A DNA stretch of 64,000 nt from Biomphalaria glabrata (taxonomy: Eukaryota; Mollusca; Gastropoda; Planorbidae). Below the pieces are notes generated by a model. The model was given only the letters and a program-made list of their open reading frames with translations. It had not been told where the DNA came from and did not search any database. Positions within the stretch are counted from its first letter, which is position 1; every line of letters starts with the position of its first letter. A program made the position numbers and the translations under genes. This document shows, in pieces, positions 1 to 12,500 of this stretch. Where the stretch lies: NCBI RefSeq assembly GCF_947242115.1, contig NC_074711.1, positions 6,067,934-6,131,933 of the forward strand. Direction: 5' to 3'.

Positions 1-90
1 GGTTAATATGCATGACTAAATGCATGACGCGTAGGACGTAATCATCTTCTTTTTTGAAGTAACGTCTGTATTATATAAGATAAGAAGATA
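1..90 (+). mobile_element. 3'-tail fragment of the 2A-bearing LINE family
   Basis: The segment is nearly base-for-base the 3' end of the LINE at 45638-49271 (reverse complement of about 45638-45725). It carries the shared block GACGCGTAGGACGTAATC and ends in GATAAGA repeats. It is truncated by the window edge, so the full fragment may be longer. The near identity implies recent insertion. Confidence 0.8.
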
Positions 91-558
91 TTAGAGCTCC
101 ATGAAGGAAAGGGGGGGGGGGGATAAACTAGGATACAAGTTTTAAAGCCTTTTGTGAAAAACTTGGTTTTATGTGATATTGAAATGACAAATTAATTGTT
201 TTGTTTTTTTTTGCTATGTTCCTGCCAGAGACATAGTGCATCAGTGTAAATGAATGTAGAAATGTTTAAACTTTAACTATAGAAGTTGAGACCACAGATA
301 AATATTGCATTTCGTAATCTAAGTGCAGGTGTTGTAACCATTTCCTTGTGCAAGGAACTTTAAAACTGTTTCATTTGGTGCTCCCATATTGATGTGATGG
401 GGATATGAAGTTTTGGCATTAAAAAATGCTTCTTTTATTTTACCATATTTTTTCAACCTAATAGGATAGGTTTATCATAGAATAATTTGATTTGAGTATC
501 TCCCCCTTAAATATTAACATTGAGTAGTTAAATACAAAAGACAGAACAAGCTACCCAC

Positions 559-3500
559 CTGATGTTGACCAAGTGACTGGTCAGTTTAGCTGCTGAATCT
601 TTATACTCACTGTCTGTAGTTGTGTACCTTAATGCTGGTAAAAGTTCAAAAAAAACAAGTTTTATGATTTTTGTCTTTGCTTGATCTTAAAGGTCAAACA
701 TGACCACTATTTAGTTCTGCAGGACATATTATATAAACCAATTAATAAATGGCAAATGAATGTCTTCGATTCCAAAGATTAAGACTGAGTGCATTATTTC
801 ACATGACTATGCTAACCCAGTAGCAACCTGCATATTTTCACGCATTTTGTGCAGATAAAATAATTGTCTGCTAGTGGTCTATTAAGTTTTTTTTCCATCT
901 TTTGCTCCTGACTTCAATAATGGCTTTTCTTTGAGTCTCAAATGTTTGCCCAAGCAGCCTTTGTGAGAGCTCTTTAATTCTCTATCTCTCTCTGAAGCCA
1001 TCTCCTGCCAGCTATTTCCCTCTATGCCAGTGAGGGTAAAATGGCACCTGAGTTGATCCTCAAACACTTACGGGGGCACCTCTGTGACGTCGTCCTCCTT
1101 TAAGATCACCAAGGAAGATCACCTTTGGCATGCGGTTGTCTCACATGCGGGATAAGTGTCCGACCCAGCGCAGCTGTCAATTGGTGATTAGTGCTTCTAT
1201 ACTGTCCACACTGGCCTCCAGCAGAACATAGTCATTTGTAATGTAGTGTATTAATGTATAAATCAATAGTTAACTGTAAATTGAATTTTTACAGAATAAG
1301 TCATCCCTACCAAACATTCTTACTTTAGAATACCATCATTAATTGTTTCGTTATAAAGTAGCTGTTATCATTTTTAAAGTTATCGGGAAAAACAACGTAT
1401 TCATTAATTACATAGAGACAAGATTCAAGTATCACTTAAATGATTTTATTTCATTTCATTGGGCAGAAGAAGTTAAAATGTTTAAAATATTTCAAGGAAA
1501 TCATTGGGAGAGAGAGAAAGGTCAGGGCTGCCAATAAAATATTTCAAGGACATCACTGGGAGAGAGAGAGAGGTCAGGGCTGCCAATAAAATATTTCAAG
1601 GACATCACTGGGAGAGAGAGAGAGGTCAGGGCTGCCAATAAAATATTTCAAGGACATCACTGGGAGAGAGAGAAAGGTCAGGGCTGCCAATAAAATATTT
1701 CAAGGACATCACTGGGAGAGAGAGAGAGAGAGGTCAGGGCTGCCAATAAAATATTTCAAGGACATCACTGGGAGAGAGAGAGAGAGAGGTCAGGGCTGCC
1801 AATAAAATATTTCAAGGACAACACTGGGAGAGATAGAGAGGTCAGGGCTGCCAATAAAATATTTCAAGGACATCACTGGGAGAGAGAGAGAGGTCAGGGC
1901 TGCCAATAAAATATTTCAAGGACATCACTGGGAGAGAGAGAAAGGTCTGGGCTGCCAATAAAATATTTCAAGGACATCACTGGGAGAGAGAGAGAGAGGT
2001 CAGGGCTGCCAATAAAATATTTCAAGGACATCATTGGGAGAGAGAGGTCAGGGCTGCCAATAAAATATTTCAAGGACATCATTGGGAGAGAGAGGTCAGG
2101 GCTGCCAATAAAATATTTAAAGGACATCATTGGGAGGGAGAGAGAGAGAGGTCAGAGCTGCCAATAAAATATTTCAAGGACATCATTACATCAAGTTTGA
2201 CTCACCCATGGAATACACATTGTCAAAGATTTGATGCATTCGAATAATCTCATAGTACAGTTCATCATAACTAGTAGGATTTGGAAGGAAAGTATCTCCG
2301 TAGGTCACAAACAAGTTAAAGATGGTCACTACCTGAAAGCACAAGCAATACAATCATAATACAATAGCAATACAACCACAATACTATCACAATGCTTTCA
2401 TATCACAATCACAAATAAAGCCCAATAAATAATCCCTTGATTTCCAGAAAGAATTAACATAGAAAATTATTTTGTCCTACAAATAATTTATTTTAAATAA
2501 TGACTAACCTTTGTCGCCAACTGAAATATGTTGTGCTTCTTGACCAGGTTATTTTCATTGTTAAGCAGAAACTTCAGTAAAAGTATCAGGGCTGAACAAG
2601 GAAAGAAAACAGAACAATTAGCGACAGGGAAATACATCATGACTGTACAAGCACGAAAAAAAATTTTTCAATCATTCCATAATATACTTTTTACTTGCCT
2701 GTCCATAAAGCTTTCCACGGATACTGGATTCTGACTCGAAGCTTTTTTTGATAGCACAAAACTCTATGGATGATTCCCAAGCTGCGTCTAAATAAGAAAT
2801 AGAAGTTTCAGAAAGATCAATACTTGTTTCCATAACAATCATCTTGAAAAATTAAGAATTAGCTGAAAAATGTTATAGGTATTGATTGACAAGATGTTGT
2901 TTAGAGCTCAATGCATTAGAACAATCTTAATAAACTTTGTAATACTATGAAACATAGCTCTTTGCTCAAGATTGAGCTTATGGCACATTTTAACAACCTG
3001 TTACATTCATGATCACACTTACATATAAAGTTCCATAGGAAAAGTCTTCATTAAATGACTCAAAATAAACTCAACCATTAAATCTGAAAAACAAAAAAAG
3101 AAAGGCTTTCAATCAGATGTGACAAATAAGACATAAACATCTAGACCAGTGGTTCCCAAACTTTTTGTCTCGTAGACCCCTTGCCATGTTTTCTGATTTT
3201 CGGTACACCCCCTGCTTAACTTGTATTGCATTTTTGCAAATTCGTCAACATTAAAAAAAAAAACGAATTTCTAACTGTAGTGAGTTGAATATTGAAAAAG
3301 TCATTTAAAGCATTAAAATTTATAGAGATCTATCTTTTTTATTGCTAATATTCAAATTTTAAAAAATTAAAATAGCATTTAATATTTATTACTGGAATCA
3401 ACAAACACACTGAATTTTTTTTTTTTTGAATATCCTTGCTACAGATATTATGTAGCATATAGGAATTTGTTGTTTTATGAAGTAGTCCTTTGAACGTTAA

Positions 3501-6500
3501 ATAATAATTTATTTATTTGTCTTAAATATCATTGTAAAAGTTTTGGCAAAGAGTTTCTCGTTTATTTTTCGATCTTTCACGAGTGGCTTAAATATTGGGT
3601 CCGCGGAACTGTTTTCACTAACAGGAGAAGGGGCAAAAGCGAGTAACTGGTGCCTAAACCAGTAAGCTTCGAGCAGGAAAGGCTTATTAACCTTGGCTTG
3701 CTACCCACCTAGCAGAAGGAAAACTGAATTCAAACCTCTCCTGCCTTGCAACTATACTCAAATATGGGAAAGGTTTTGTGGATACACCCTGAAGTAGAAT
3801 AAGGAGCCGGCAACCCTTAGGCAGTTTGCAGCATGATAAATATTTAAAGGATTAACTGAAGTACAAACAATATATTAGTGTATGAAAGAGTTACATTAAT
3901 GGAATGTAAAAATTTAAGTCAAGACTTTCTACGCTTAAATGGCATCCATGATCGTAGACCCCCGTGGACACCTCATAGACCCCCAATTTATTTTTTCACT
4001 TTCGTATACCCCTTGGAAGTCTTCGTAGACCCCTGGGGGTCTATATAGACCACTTTGGGAATCACTGATCTAGACTAACAAAGTTTCTTTCAAGTTTAGA
4101 AACAATTGCACACAACTTCAAGAATGACAAATATTTATTTGCTGCTGTACACTTAGTTCAACTCACCCAGTAAAGAACAAATCAAAGGACGAGATGGAGG
4201 ATTCAGTTCTGTCGTACCTTTCCTGTGTCTCATCGGCTTAAGAAATGCAATATAAAAAAAATTGTTATTCTTATTCATGAATTAGTTATTCATTAACTTT
4301 TTTTTAATGTGACAATATTTAACAAAAATTTAATCTACAAATAGTCATTGAATGCTTGCTACTTCTTTCCTAGTGTAAGCTTGGCAGAATTTAAGTAACT
4401 GGTTAAAATGCATGACTAAATGCATGACGCGTAGGACGTAATCATCTTCTTTTTTGAAGTAACGTCTGTATTATATAAGATAAGATAGTGCTATTAGAGC
4501 ATGGAATGGGTTGCCTGAGCCATCCAAGAAAACCAATGTCTTATCAGAATTTAAGTCATTGATTAACATGCATGACTAGAAAGACCTAGGACACCTAGGA
4601 CGTAATCATCTTCTTTTTTGAAGTAACACCTGTATTTTATATAAGAAGATAATAAGGCATTTTCTTCAGAAGTCCAAAAATTATGGAAGAGTGCAGTATT
4701 TCATAAGATAAGATTGAGTTCCAATTAAAAAAGAAATCTAATCTACACTTACCATTTTATGAAGAAGCACTCGAAATGTCATGTTAGCGTCATGCATGAT
4801 TGAGTTAGCATACTGATCCTACAAACATCAAAACAAAACTAATTTGATTTTTTCGACATTATTTCAAGTAAATGTTATTTGATACACGCCAAAAACAAAT
4901 GCAGGTTGTATTGTAAGCTTGCATAACAATGCTGGTGTCATAAAATATAAAAATTATATTATAATCTTCGCTAAAAAAAAATACTTCTTTAAAAACAAAA
5001 ATTTATCATAAGAGAAAGAAACAATATTTACTAAATGGCAAGGTTTGGTTCCCTTTCTGCTATATAAACCAAAATTAATTAATTAGTACTAATTGATTAA
5101 CTAATTGATTAATTTTTGCATTGATTTGTGAATTGTCATCGACTATAAATAATTATGTAAAATTTCAACTTGATCTGAGAATGAGAAGCAGGAGAAAAAA
5201 TGTGGCAAATGGTAATAAGGGAATTAATTAAATCCATATATACATCCGGATTTCTCATTAAGTAGCATTTATTCTTCTTATTTCGATATCAAACAAAGTA
5301 ATTAGTTACTGATAATTAATTTATAATAATTAATTGGTTAATTGTTGATTCATTCATGTCTTGTCAGGTACAATGAATAATTGTGAAAAAGTTTCAACTG
5401 ATCCAAGAATTTGAAGTGGGAGAAAAAAACATGTTCTAACTTTTTACCAGACAGACAGAGTTGATCTAAGCTTTGCAAAAACATTTTAAAACTTACCTCA
5501 GCAATACATGTCAAAATAATGAGACATAATTTGGCATTGTTGTAGCGTGTAAGATCTGAAGAAACAATATTCAAGAGAAAAAAAGTAACTAAACACACAC
5601 AAACAAAAAGAACAAGAAATACTAATAATGTGAAGCTAAGACTACATTGACCACAGGACATTGAAACAGAAGTAACACCTTTAGTTTCTTGTGTGACTAT
5701 AGAACTGTACTGGAGGAATGTTACCAGGAGGTTGGTAGGCTGTATAACATTAGCAGGAGGGAAAGTCTGCGGGCTGGCTGGTCTGTCTTGAGTTGGGCTG
5801 GGTAACGGGGAGCCTGACAGAAAGATAACACATAAAATCAGACAAGGTTGGCATGCATGAAGCAACTATTTTTAACAAATTGAGTCACAAAGCTGATAGA
5901 AACCAAACATAATAAATGGAGCTTTACAAATTCAAACGCAAAGTAGCTACATCAAGCATGCATACTTTATAATGATTTTAGAATATGAAAGAGAAAATGA
6001 CATGGAAAAAACAACAATGCCAGCCCACAGTTGCTTGGAAGATTACACTGGGCTTCTTATAAGTAATGAACTTACACTTAAGTGGGAAATTCATACATGA
6101 GAATAAAAAAAATATTTTAAAAGTTTCCCTTTCAGACCTTGTGGTCTATATGGCAGATGATGTAAAGCTCATCTGTTTCTGTGGCCTACGGTTAATGAGG
6201 GTGTCATCTGGCCAGGACAATGACCATCCGCCTTTACTTTTCCCCAACTAATGTCAGAGCCTGAAAGTAAAAATCCTAGTCTTCAAACCCGGGACCCCTG
6301 TTATAGAAGCCAAGCATTTCACCGCTCAGACACAAAGCCTCCAATCATGAGAATAACATTCTGCAAATCCAACATAATTAGAAAAAATGTTTTGAATACC
6401 TGTGTCTTATTAATAAATAGCAGGCAACATGAATTACAAAAAAAAAAAAAACTAAGCTTTTTTTTCTTAACACATGAAAGCAGGAACTGAAAACTAAAGT

Positions 6501-9500
6501 ACAAGCAGCATTGCTGGTCATGTAATATCCAAACCATGTGATGTTGAGAGGTAATACAAATAACAAGAGATACTTAGTTTCAAATTGAGAGGAAGGCCCA
6601 AGAAAAATGTGGAGTGAAGAGTAGAAACAACATTCTAGGAGAAAACCTTACACTAAACTACTAACTATCTTCTATATCTTCCAACAAAACATTTGTATTA
6701 AAAGTGGAGGGATAGGAATATAGTCATAAAATAATGTGGCCAACAATCTGCTAAAAAAGTGGCCAAATATGCTACAATATAGTCACTATATTTTTAAGCA
6801 CATTCCTAGTCCTAAGAGTTCATTTCTACAAAAGACTTTCTGTAAACTATAAAAGACTACACTTTTGTGACTATTAAAGCCTTTAAGAAAAAAATGTTAC
6901 CATCAGAAAGAGGAGGAGGGTTTGTTATCACTGGTGATAATGGTGGTGTGGTCGCTGAAGATGGAGTGTGTGACTGAAACAAAAAAGTTTAAACAATGCT
7001 AAATTATTTGTTCCAATTTTATTTGTAAGTAAAACTCTAAAGTTGATTGCAGGGCACAGTTTAAACTTCTACATACATCTATATACGTCTACATACATGT
7101 GTCAAAGCTGTGATAAAATTACGGTTCAAGTGTACGGCTTCATACAAAGCAAGAAGCAGCGAGTCGTTAGCTCTGAAAAGACACACAAAAAATAAGATGA
7201 TAAACATACTTAATACATAAACGTTAATTACAGTTCTAAATCTTTTAAATTTTAGAATCGCTATTTTAATGTTTTGGAGATATAGAAAATGTAAAACATG
7301 ATTTAACTTCACAAAATCTTTTTCAGGCTTATAAATTCAATTTTCTTAAAAACAAAATGTATCAATAATTTTACACAAAGCATTATCTTTTTAATAAGTG
7401 TAACATTTTATGAATTTATGAATTACAAATATTCCTTTAAAAAAAAAAAAATTTTTTTAGCTTTTTATATCACAGTTTAATTACTTCAAAATTAAAATAG
7501 ATTTTAGTTACTGTATCATCGTACTTCTTGCTACACTATGAAGCATGGGGAAGTGCGGCTGAGAGGCTATAACCCTTGCTACCTATTGAGGGGATTTGGC
7601 TATCTATCAAGGGGGATTGGAGCTCAACAAATGATTCGAGCAGAGTTTACTGAGTGCCTTAAGGCAGCATGGAAAACCTTCTCCCAGATACCCCTTCCCT
7701 TCACTAGTACAAGAGATTGGACTTAGCACCCAAAGCATGCTATAAGCATAACAGTTGAGATATATCAAAGCACTCACCTCATCAGCTCCATTTTCTTTTC
7801 CTCACCAACAAACATGCTGCCAACCTAAACACAAAGAATTTTTTAAGACTTAGCTTTTATTAGAACCTAAAGTCTGGACAAGCGAAGCCTGCCCTTGTGG
7901 AGCATCACCAGAGAATGCTGACCATGTCCTACATACTATATCAAGAGGCTGAACAAGACTCTGGCCCCAAAACCTTCCTACAGAACAAAAACTATAGAGA
8001 GAACTGCCTGATCTGGAAACCACTGCGCGGTTCATCTCAGATAAAGGATTACTGATCTGAACCCTCCGACATGTAAAATGAGAACGAAGAAGAAGAAATT
8101 AGAACCTAAAACCTTTTTATATTTTATATATAATGAAGATTGCCCTTGATTCATAATGTAAGAATAAAGTACTTTTTTATTTACTAAAAATATGTTTCAA
8201 TCAATTTTCTGCTAGTACCTACTCATAATTTATAATTAACTTTTCTCTTGCAATCAAATGTGTACAAGTAAAAACTTTTTAGATTTTTAAAAAATCTTAA
8301 GCTAGTTGTTGCAGCAGTGCATAAAAGTACCAGTTGCCAGCAAATTAGTAGTTAATGCAAAGACAAAATAAAGTTGTTGACCCTATTCCATAAAATTAAG
8401 TATAATATAATGTTCTTTGCACTGATACAAAGTCATTAGCCCAAGTGATCTGATAAGCACAGAATGGCAAGAGAAATGGTCTTATGAACTGCAATGTTAA
8501 AATGCTAAAACATTACATATTTATGCAAGCAGCCATATCAACCAACCAAAGTTTTACCAATATATATTTTATTTTAAAAGATTTTTATTCCTTTTTTAAA
8601 AATGTCTTTCAAATGTTTCTAGTGTTTGACCTACAAAAAAAAAAAAACACCAATGTACATACCAATGTCAATGTTAAGATAAAAACATTAATTGGAATTA
8701 AGATCTACACATACCATGCTAGCAAGTGCTGAAAACCAACCAGATGAAGGTTCTTCACTTTGATTCACATAATCCCTACAATGAAAAAAAAAAAAGTTGT
8801 TCAATTTATTATGTACAGATATTTGTTTAAAATCTGTTACAGCATTTTAAATATCTATCACAACATAAAAATGATTTAAAGTATTTAGACACTTAACCGT
8901 CACATTACCTGTTAAACTCTGACAACAGCTGAGAAACAATCTGAGCATAGCCCTGAAACAATGTTAATAGTTTACTATTGATAGATCTGTAGATGTTATT
9001 CAAAATGTAAATTTACTCCAGATATGTAAAGGTTGATTTCAAGTCTCTATTTTGAAGAAATGTTCCGAAACAAACAGTATCAACATCAAGTCCCATTTTA
9101 AGAGATGTATCTTGTCACCCAACCAGGCTAATAAATATTTAAAGTAGCAAGCTTAGAATTTTTTTTATTAGGAAAATGTAAAAAAAAAAAAAATTATTAT
9201 AGCATTAGCCAGGCCAATTAAGTTTCAATCCTTAGAAACTGTTCACTCTTGAAGTTATTGGACTAGTTTATAGCATGATTATAATAATAGTAATAATAAT
9301 AATAGAAATCTCTTTGATTCTGAAGATTAAAGATGAGAGCAGTGTTTCACATGACTACACAAGCCCAATTGCGACCTGCATACATTTACGCCCGGTGGTC
9401 AATTTAAGTTTTCTTTCCATTTTCTGCATATGTCTTCAATAAAAGCTTTACTCTGGGTCTCACATATGTCCCGCAGCATGATTAGTGAAAGCAAAAACAC

Positions 9501-12500
9501 ACCAGTTTTGGAAGCCTCCACCAAACACTTAAAATATGTAAACATCTAAGACAAGGGCTAAAAAAAAGTGTATCCCATAAGTCACTTACTGTAAGGGCCA
9601 GTTCGTCATCTAGTATAGACAGCTTAACAATGTAGGGATTGGCTGCCTGAAACACAACATCGGAGATAGATCTAGATAGTTGCTACATACAAATCTACTG
9701 TAATGTAAAAACTTAATTGAAAAAATTGTTAAAAGTCAATGTTTAAAAAGCTTTAAAGAATAAAGCTCATTAGTGACTGAACATTTTATTGCTATTTCAT
9801 TAGTAACCTTACAACTTAATACTAATTGAAAAGACTCACTTCATACTTTCTGTACTGTACAAGTAAAGTCAGCAAAAGCACAGCATCCTGACCCAGAAGT
9901 GGCCTTTGATTGCGGTTGGCAAGGATCTGGCAAAAACAGGACAACAAATTCAGAAACAAACAAAATGCTAGATATGGATTTAAAGGGAACAGTGAAACAA
10001 ACTACTCTGAATAACTTTACCTTTCTAAAATCAAGATGGACAATGTAACAGTACCAAATAGTAAATGTTTCCATATTTATAAGCATTTTTATTTTAAACT
10101 CATGGTGGATTTGAAATGTAAGAATAATGTTTACCTGTACAAGTGACTCAAAGACACTATTGATCAAAACATATTCTAGCATTGTATTCTGACTGATATT
10201 ATCTGTTGCCTGAAATAGTTAAAACACATTGAGTAAAAGTGATACAAAGAAGTTTCTTCAAATCGTAATAAAAAATAAATAAAAAATATTGTATAAAAGT
10301 TGGACTAGACGAGTAAATCATTCATTTATAATCATATATTTTTTAAAGTTCTACATTATTAAACCTACAGTTTCGTATTTCAAGACTTACTGTTACTAGA
10401 ACAAGCATAAACTTCAAAGATAACTGTTTCAAGCTTATAGGGAACTCTCCAGTCAAGAAGGAATTGATGCTGTCAATTAAAGACTGTAGAAATAACATAA
10501 AGGAATGACCATTACATTCACACATACAAATAAGTTTTTCGAATTAAAACAAGAAAATTCATTGACTGACTTACTCTAATATATTCAAAATAAATTCAGA
10601 CTAAGACACTCTTCTTCTTTTCACAAGCACTTTGCTACCAAGCCATGCGCTTTGTATTGTGAAATATTAGTAGCTGAAGGTTTCCAGAGGCTTTTTAGTT
10701 CCTCTACATTTCCAAAAGCATTTAGTTATGTGTCTGCCAGAAGTTAACTAGCAGAGGACAAGCGAACAGTGCTGGCAGAAGAAAAGCGTCAGAGAAAAAA
10801 AGCAAAGCCAATGACACAAGCTCCAGCTGGAATAACCTGTCCAGTGTGGAGCTGACCACATAGGTCTCACCAGCCAAATGAGCTGACACAAGAACCCAGT
10901 GCAAAGCCCTCAGCCCCCTGGATGACAAAATTGGTCATTATCGAACCATGATGGATAAACTATATTTAAAAGCTTAAGTAGGGAAATCAGCTAAATTACC
11001 CACAGAAAAAGATATGATTTAGTGGTATTATTATTTAAGTGTGAGTAAGCCACAACTTTACTTCATTTCAACAAAAGAAGTCAAAGTAAGCAATGCAATA
11101 GTCTTAAATTAAAAACACGAAAAATATTAGAAAATACTTTTTAAAAAAAAAGCTTATATTAAGCGTACTTGTATCAGTTAGTTAATTTGGATAAGTCTTG
11201 TAATTAAATTTTTAATAGATCTAGACTAACAATAAAAAAGCATTTATAAAAAAAAAGAGGGGGAAATGACCTGAATTCGAACTCATGGCTCAAGCCTTCT
11301 CAGGCTTCTCAAGCCAACGCGGTAACCACACTACTGGCGAAGAGTCTATGAACATGGAAGATTGTATAGTTATCTATTGTTTCTATTTCATATTTGTGTT
11401 CACTAAACCTAAGACGACAGCCTAATATAAAGGAGACTAATTCAGATTATACCACCACTTCGGTCAAGTACTATTTATTTCCCATGTTTGAGATACGAAA
11501 CAAAGTAATTTATTACCAATAGTTAATTAACTAATTGGTCAATTGCTTTTAATGATTCTTGTGTTGTCAGGTAAAAGAAATAATTGGGCAAAATTTCAGC
11601 TTGATCCGACATTGGGTGTCAGAGAAATAATGTGTACAAACTTTTGGCCAGACACAGACAGACAGAGTGAGTTTTGTAAAAAGGGGCTTCAAAAATAAAT
11701 TTTAAAAGCGTGTGCTTTTATCACTGATCATATCATAATAAATAACAAAGGAGTGAATGTAGTTCTTGCAGCCTCTGCACTTTGCTACTAACATTCACAT
11801 TTTAGTTTTAACAACATGATAGCTGTTCCGTTAGTAACTCTAAATGAAAATCAAATAATTTGAAACCCTACATTCTACTTAGAAAGTTCAAACTCATTCT
11901 CAAAAGCTCCACATCTTATAAGCCATTCACAAGGTGAAAGTAAATCATCACTATGCTGTTACATTAAAATTTTAGGACACTACTTACAGCAAATTTCAAA
12001 TTTTGAAAAAAAAAAAAAAAAAGTATATATAATATATAATCACATTACTCTAATTAATGACAAACCTGAAGGGTGGATTCTGCAGAATCAAAACCCACAA
12101 GAATATTTATCACATCAAATCCATAATTACCATGATTTTTTCTAAAGATGCCACGCACTAACGCACAGAGCGTCTGTAAAAGGAGACAAACAGATAGAAT
12201 TTTAGGCAAGAATACATTTAAAGAAATTATGTGAGTTTTTATTCATAAAAATATATATCTATTTCACAACAATAAAATTTTCTGTTGTTTTTTTTTTCCA
12301 CAGGCAGTCTGACATTTACCATAAATGTACATAGTGAACACTATATGGTGAGTGGGCTTACTTACATGCAAGGCATTAATTTTTCTGATGTTGCTCTCCT
12401 CCTTAAGTGCCTGAGTGGCTTTGTAAAACAGTAGATTCAAGTTTTCCTGTCATAAACAAACAAAGTTTGAACTAATATATTTAGAGTTAGGCTAATACGA

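Noticed and set aside
1894-2130. 78-codon minus-strand frame with GSPDLSLP repeats
   Set aside because: It is the minisatellite read in one frame. Its period is set by the DNA unit, it has no domain, and it lies inside an ARMH3 intron.
1484-2187. CRISPR-like array
   Set aside because: The repeats are contiguous with no unique spacers, and the genome is eukaryotic.
5350-5865. 171-codon minus-strand open frame
   Set aside because: It contains the genuine ARMH3 exon 5679-5813 plus read-through of flanking introns; the next exon at 5497-5555 is joined by splicing, not by this frame.
11255-11345. Functional tRNA gene
   Set aside because: Box A and box B are present but the ends cannot pair into an acceptor stem, and a T-rich SINE tail with relatives elsewhere follows.
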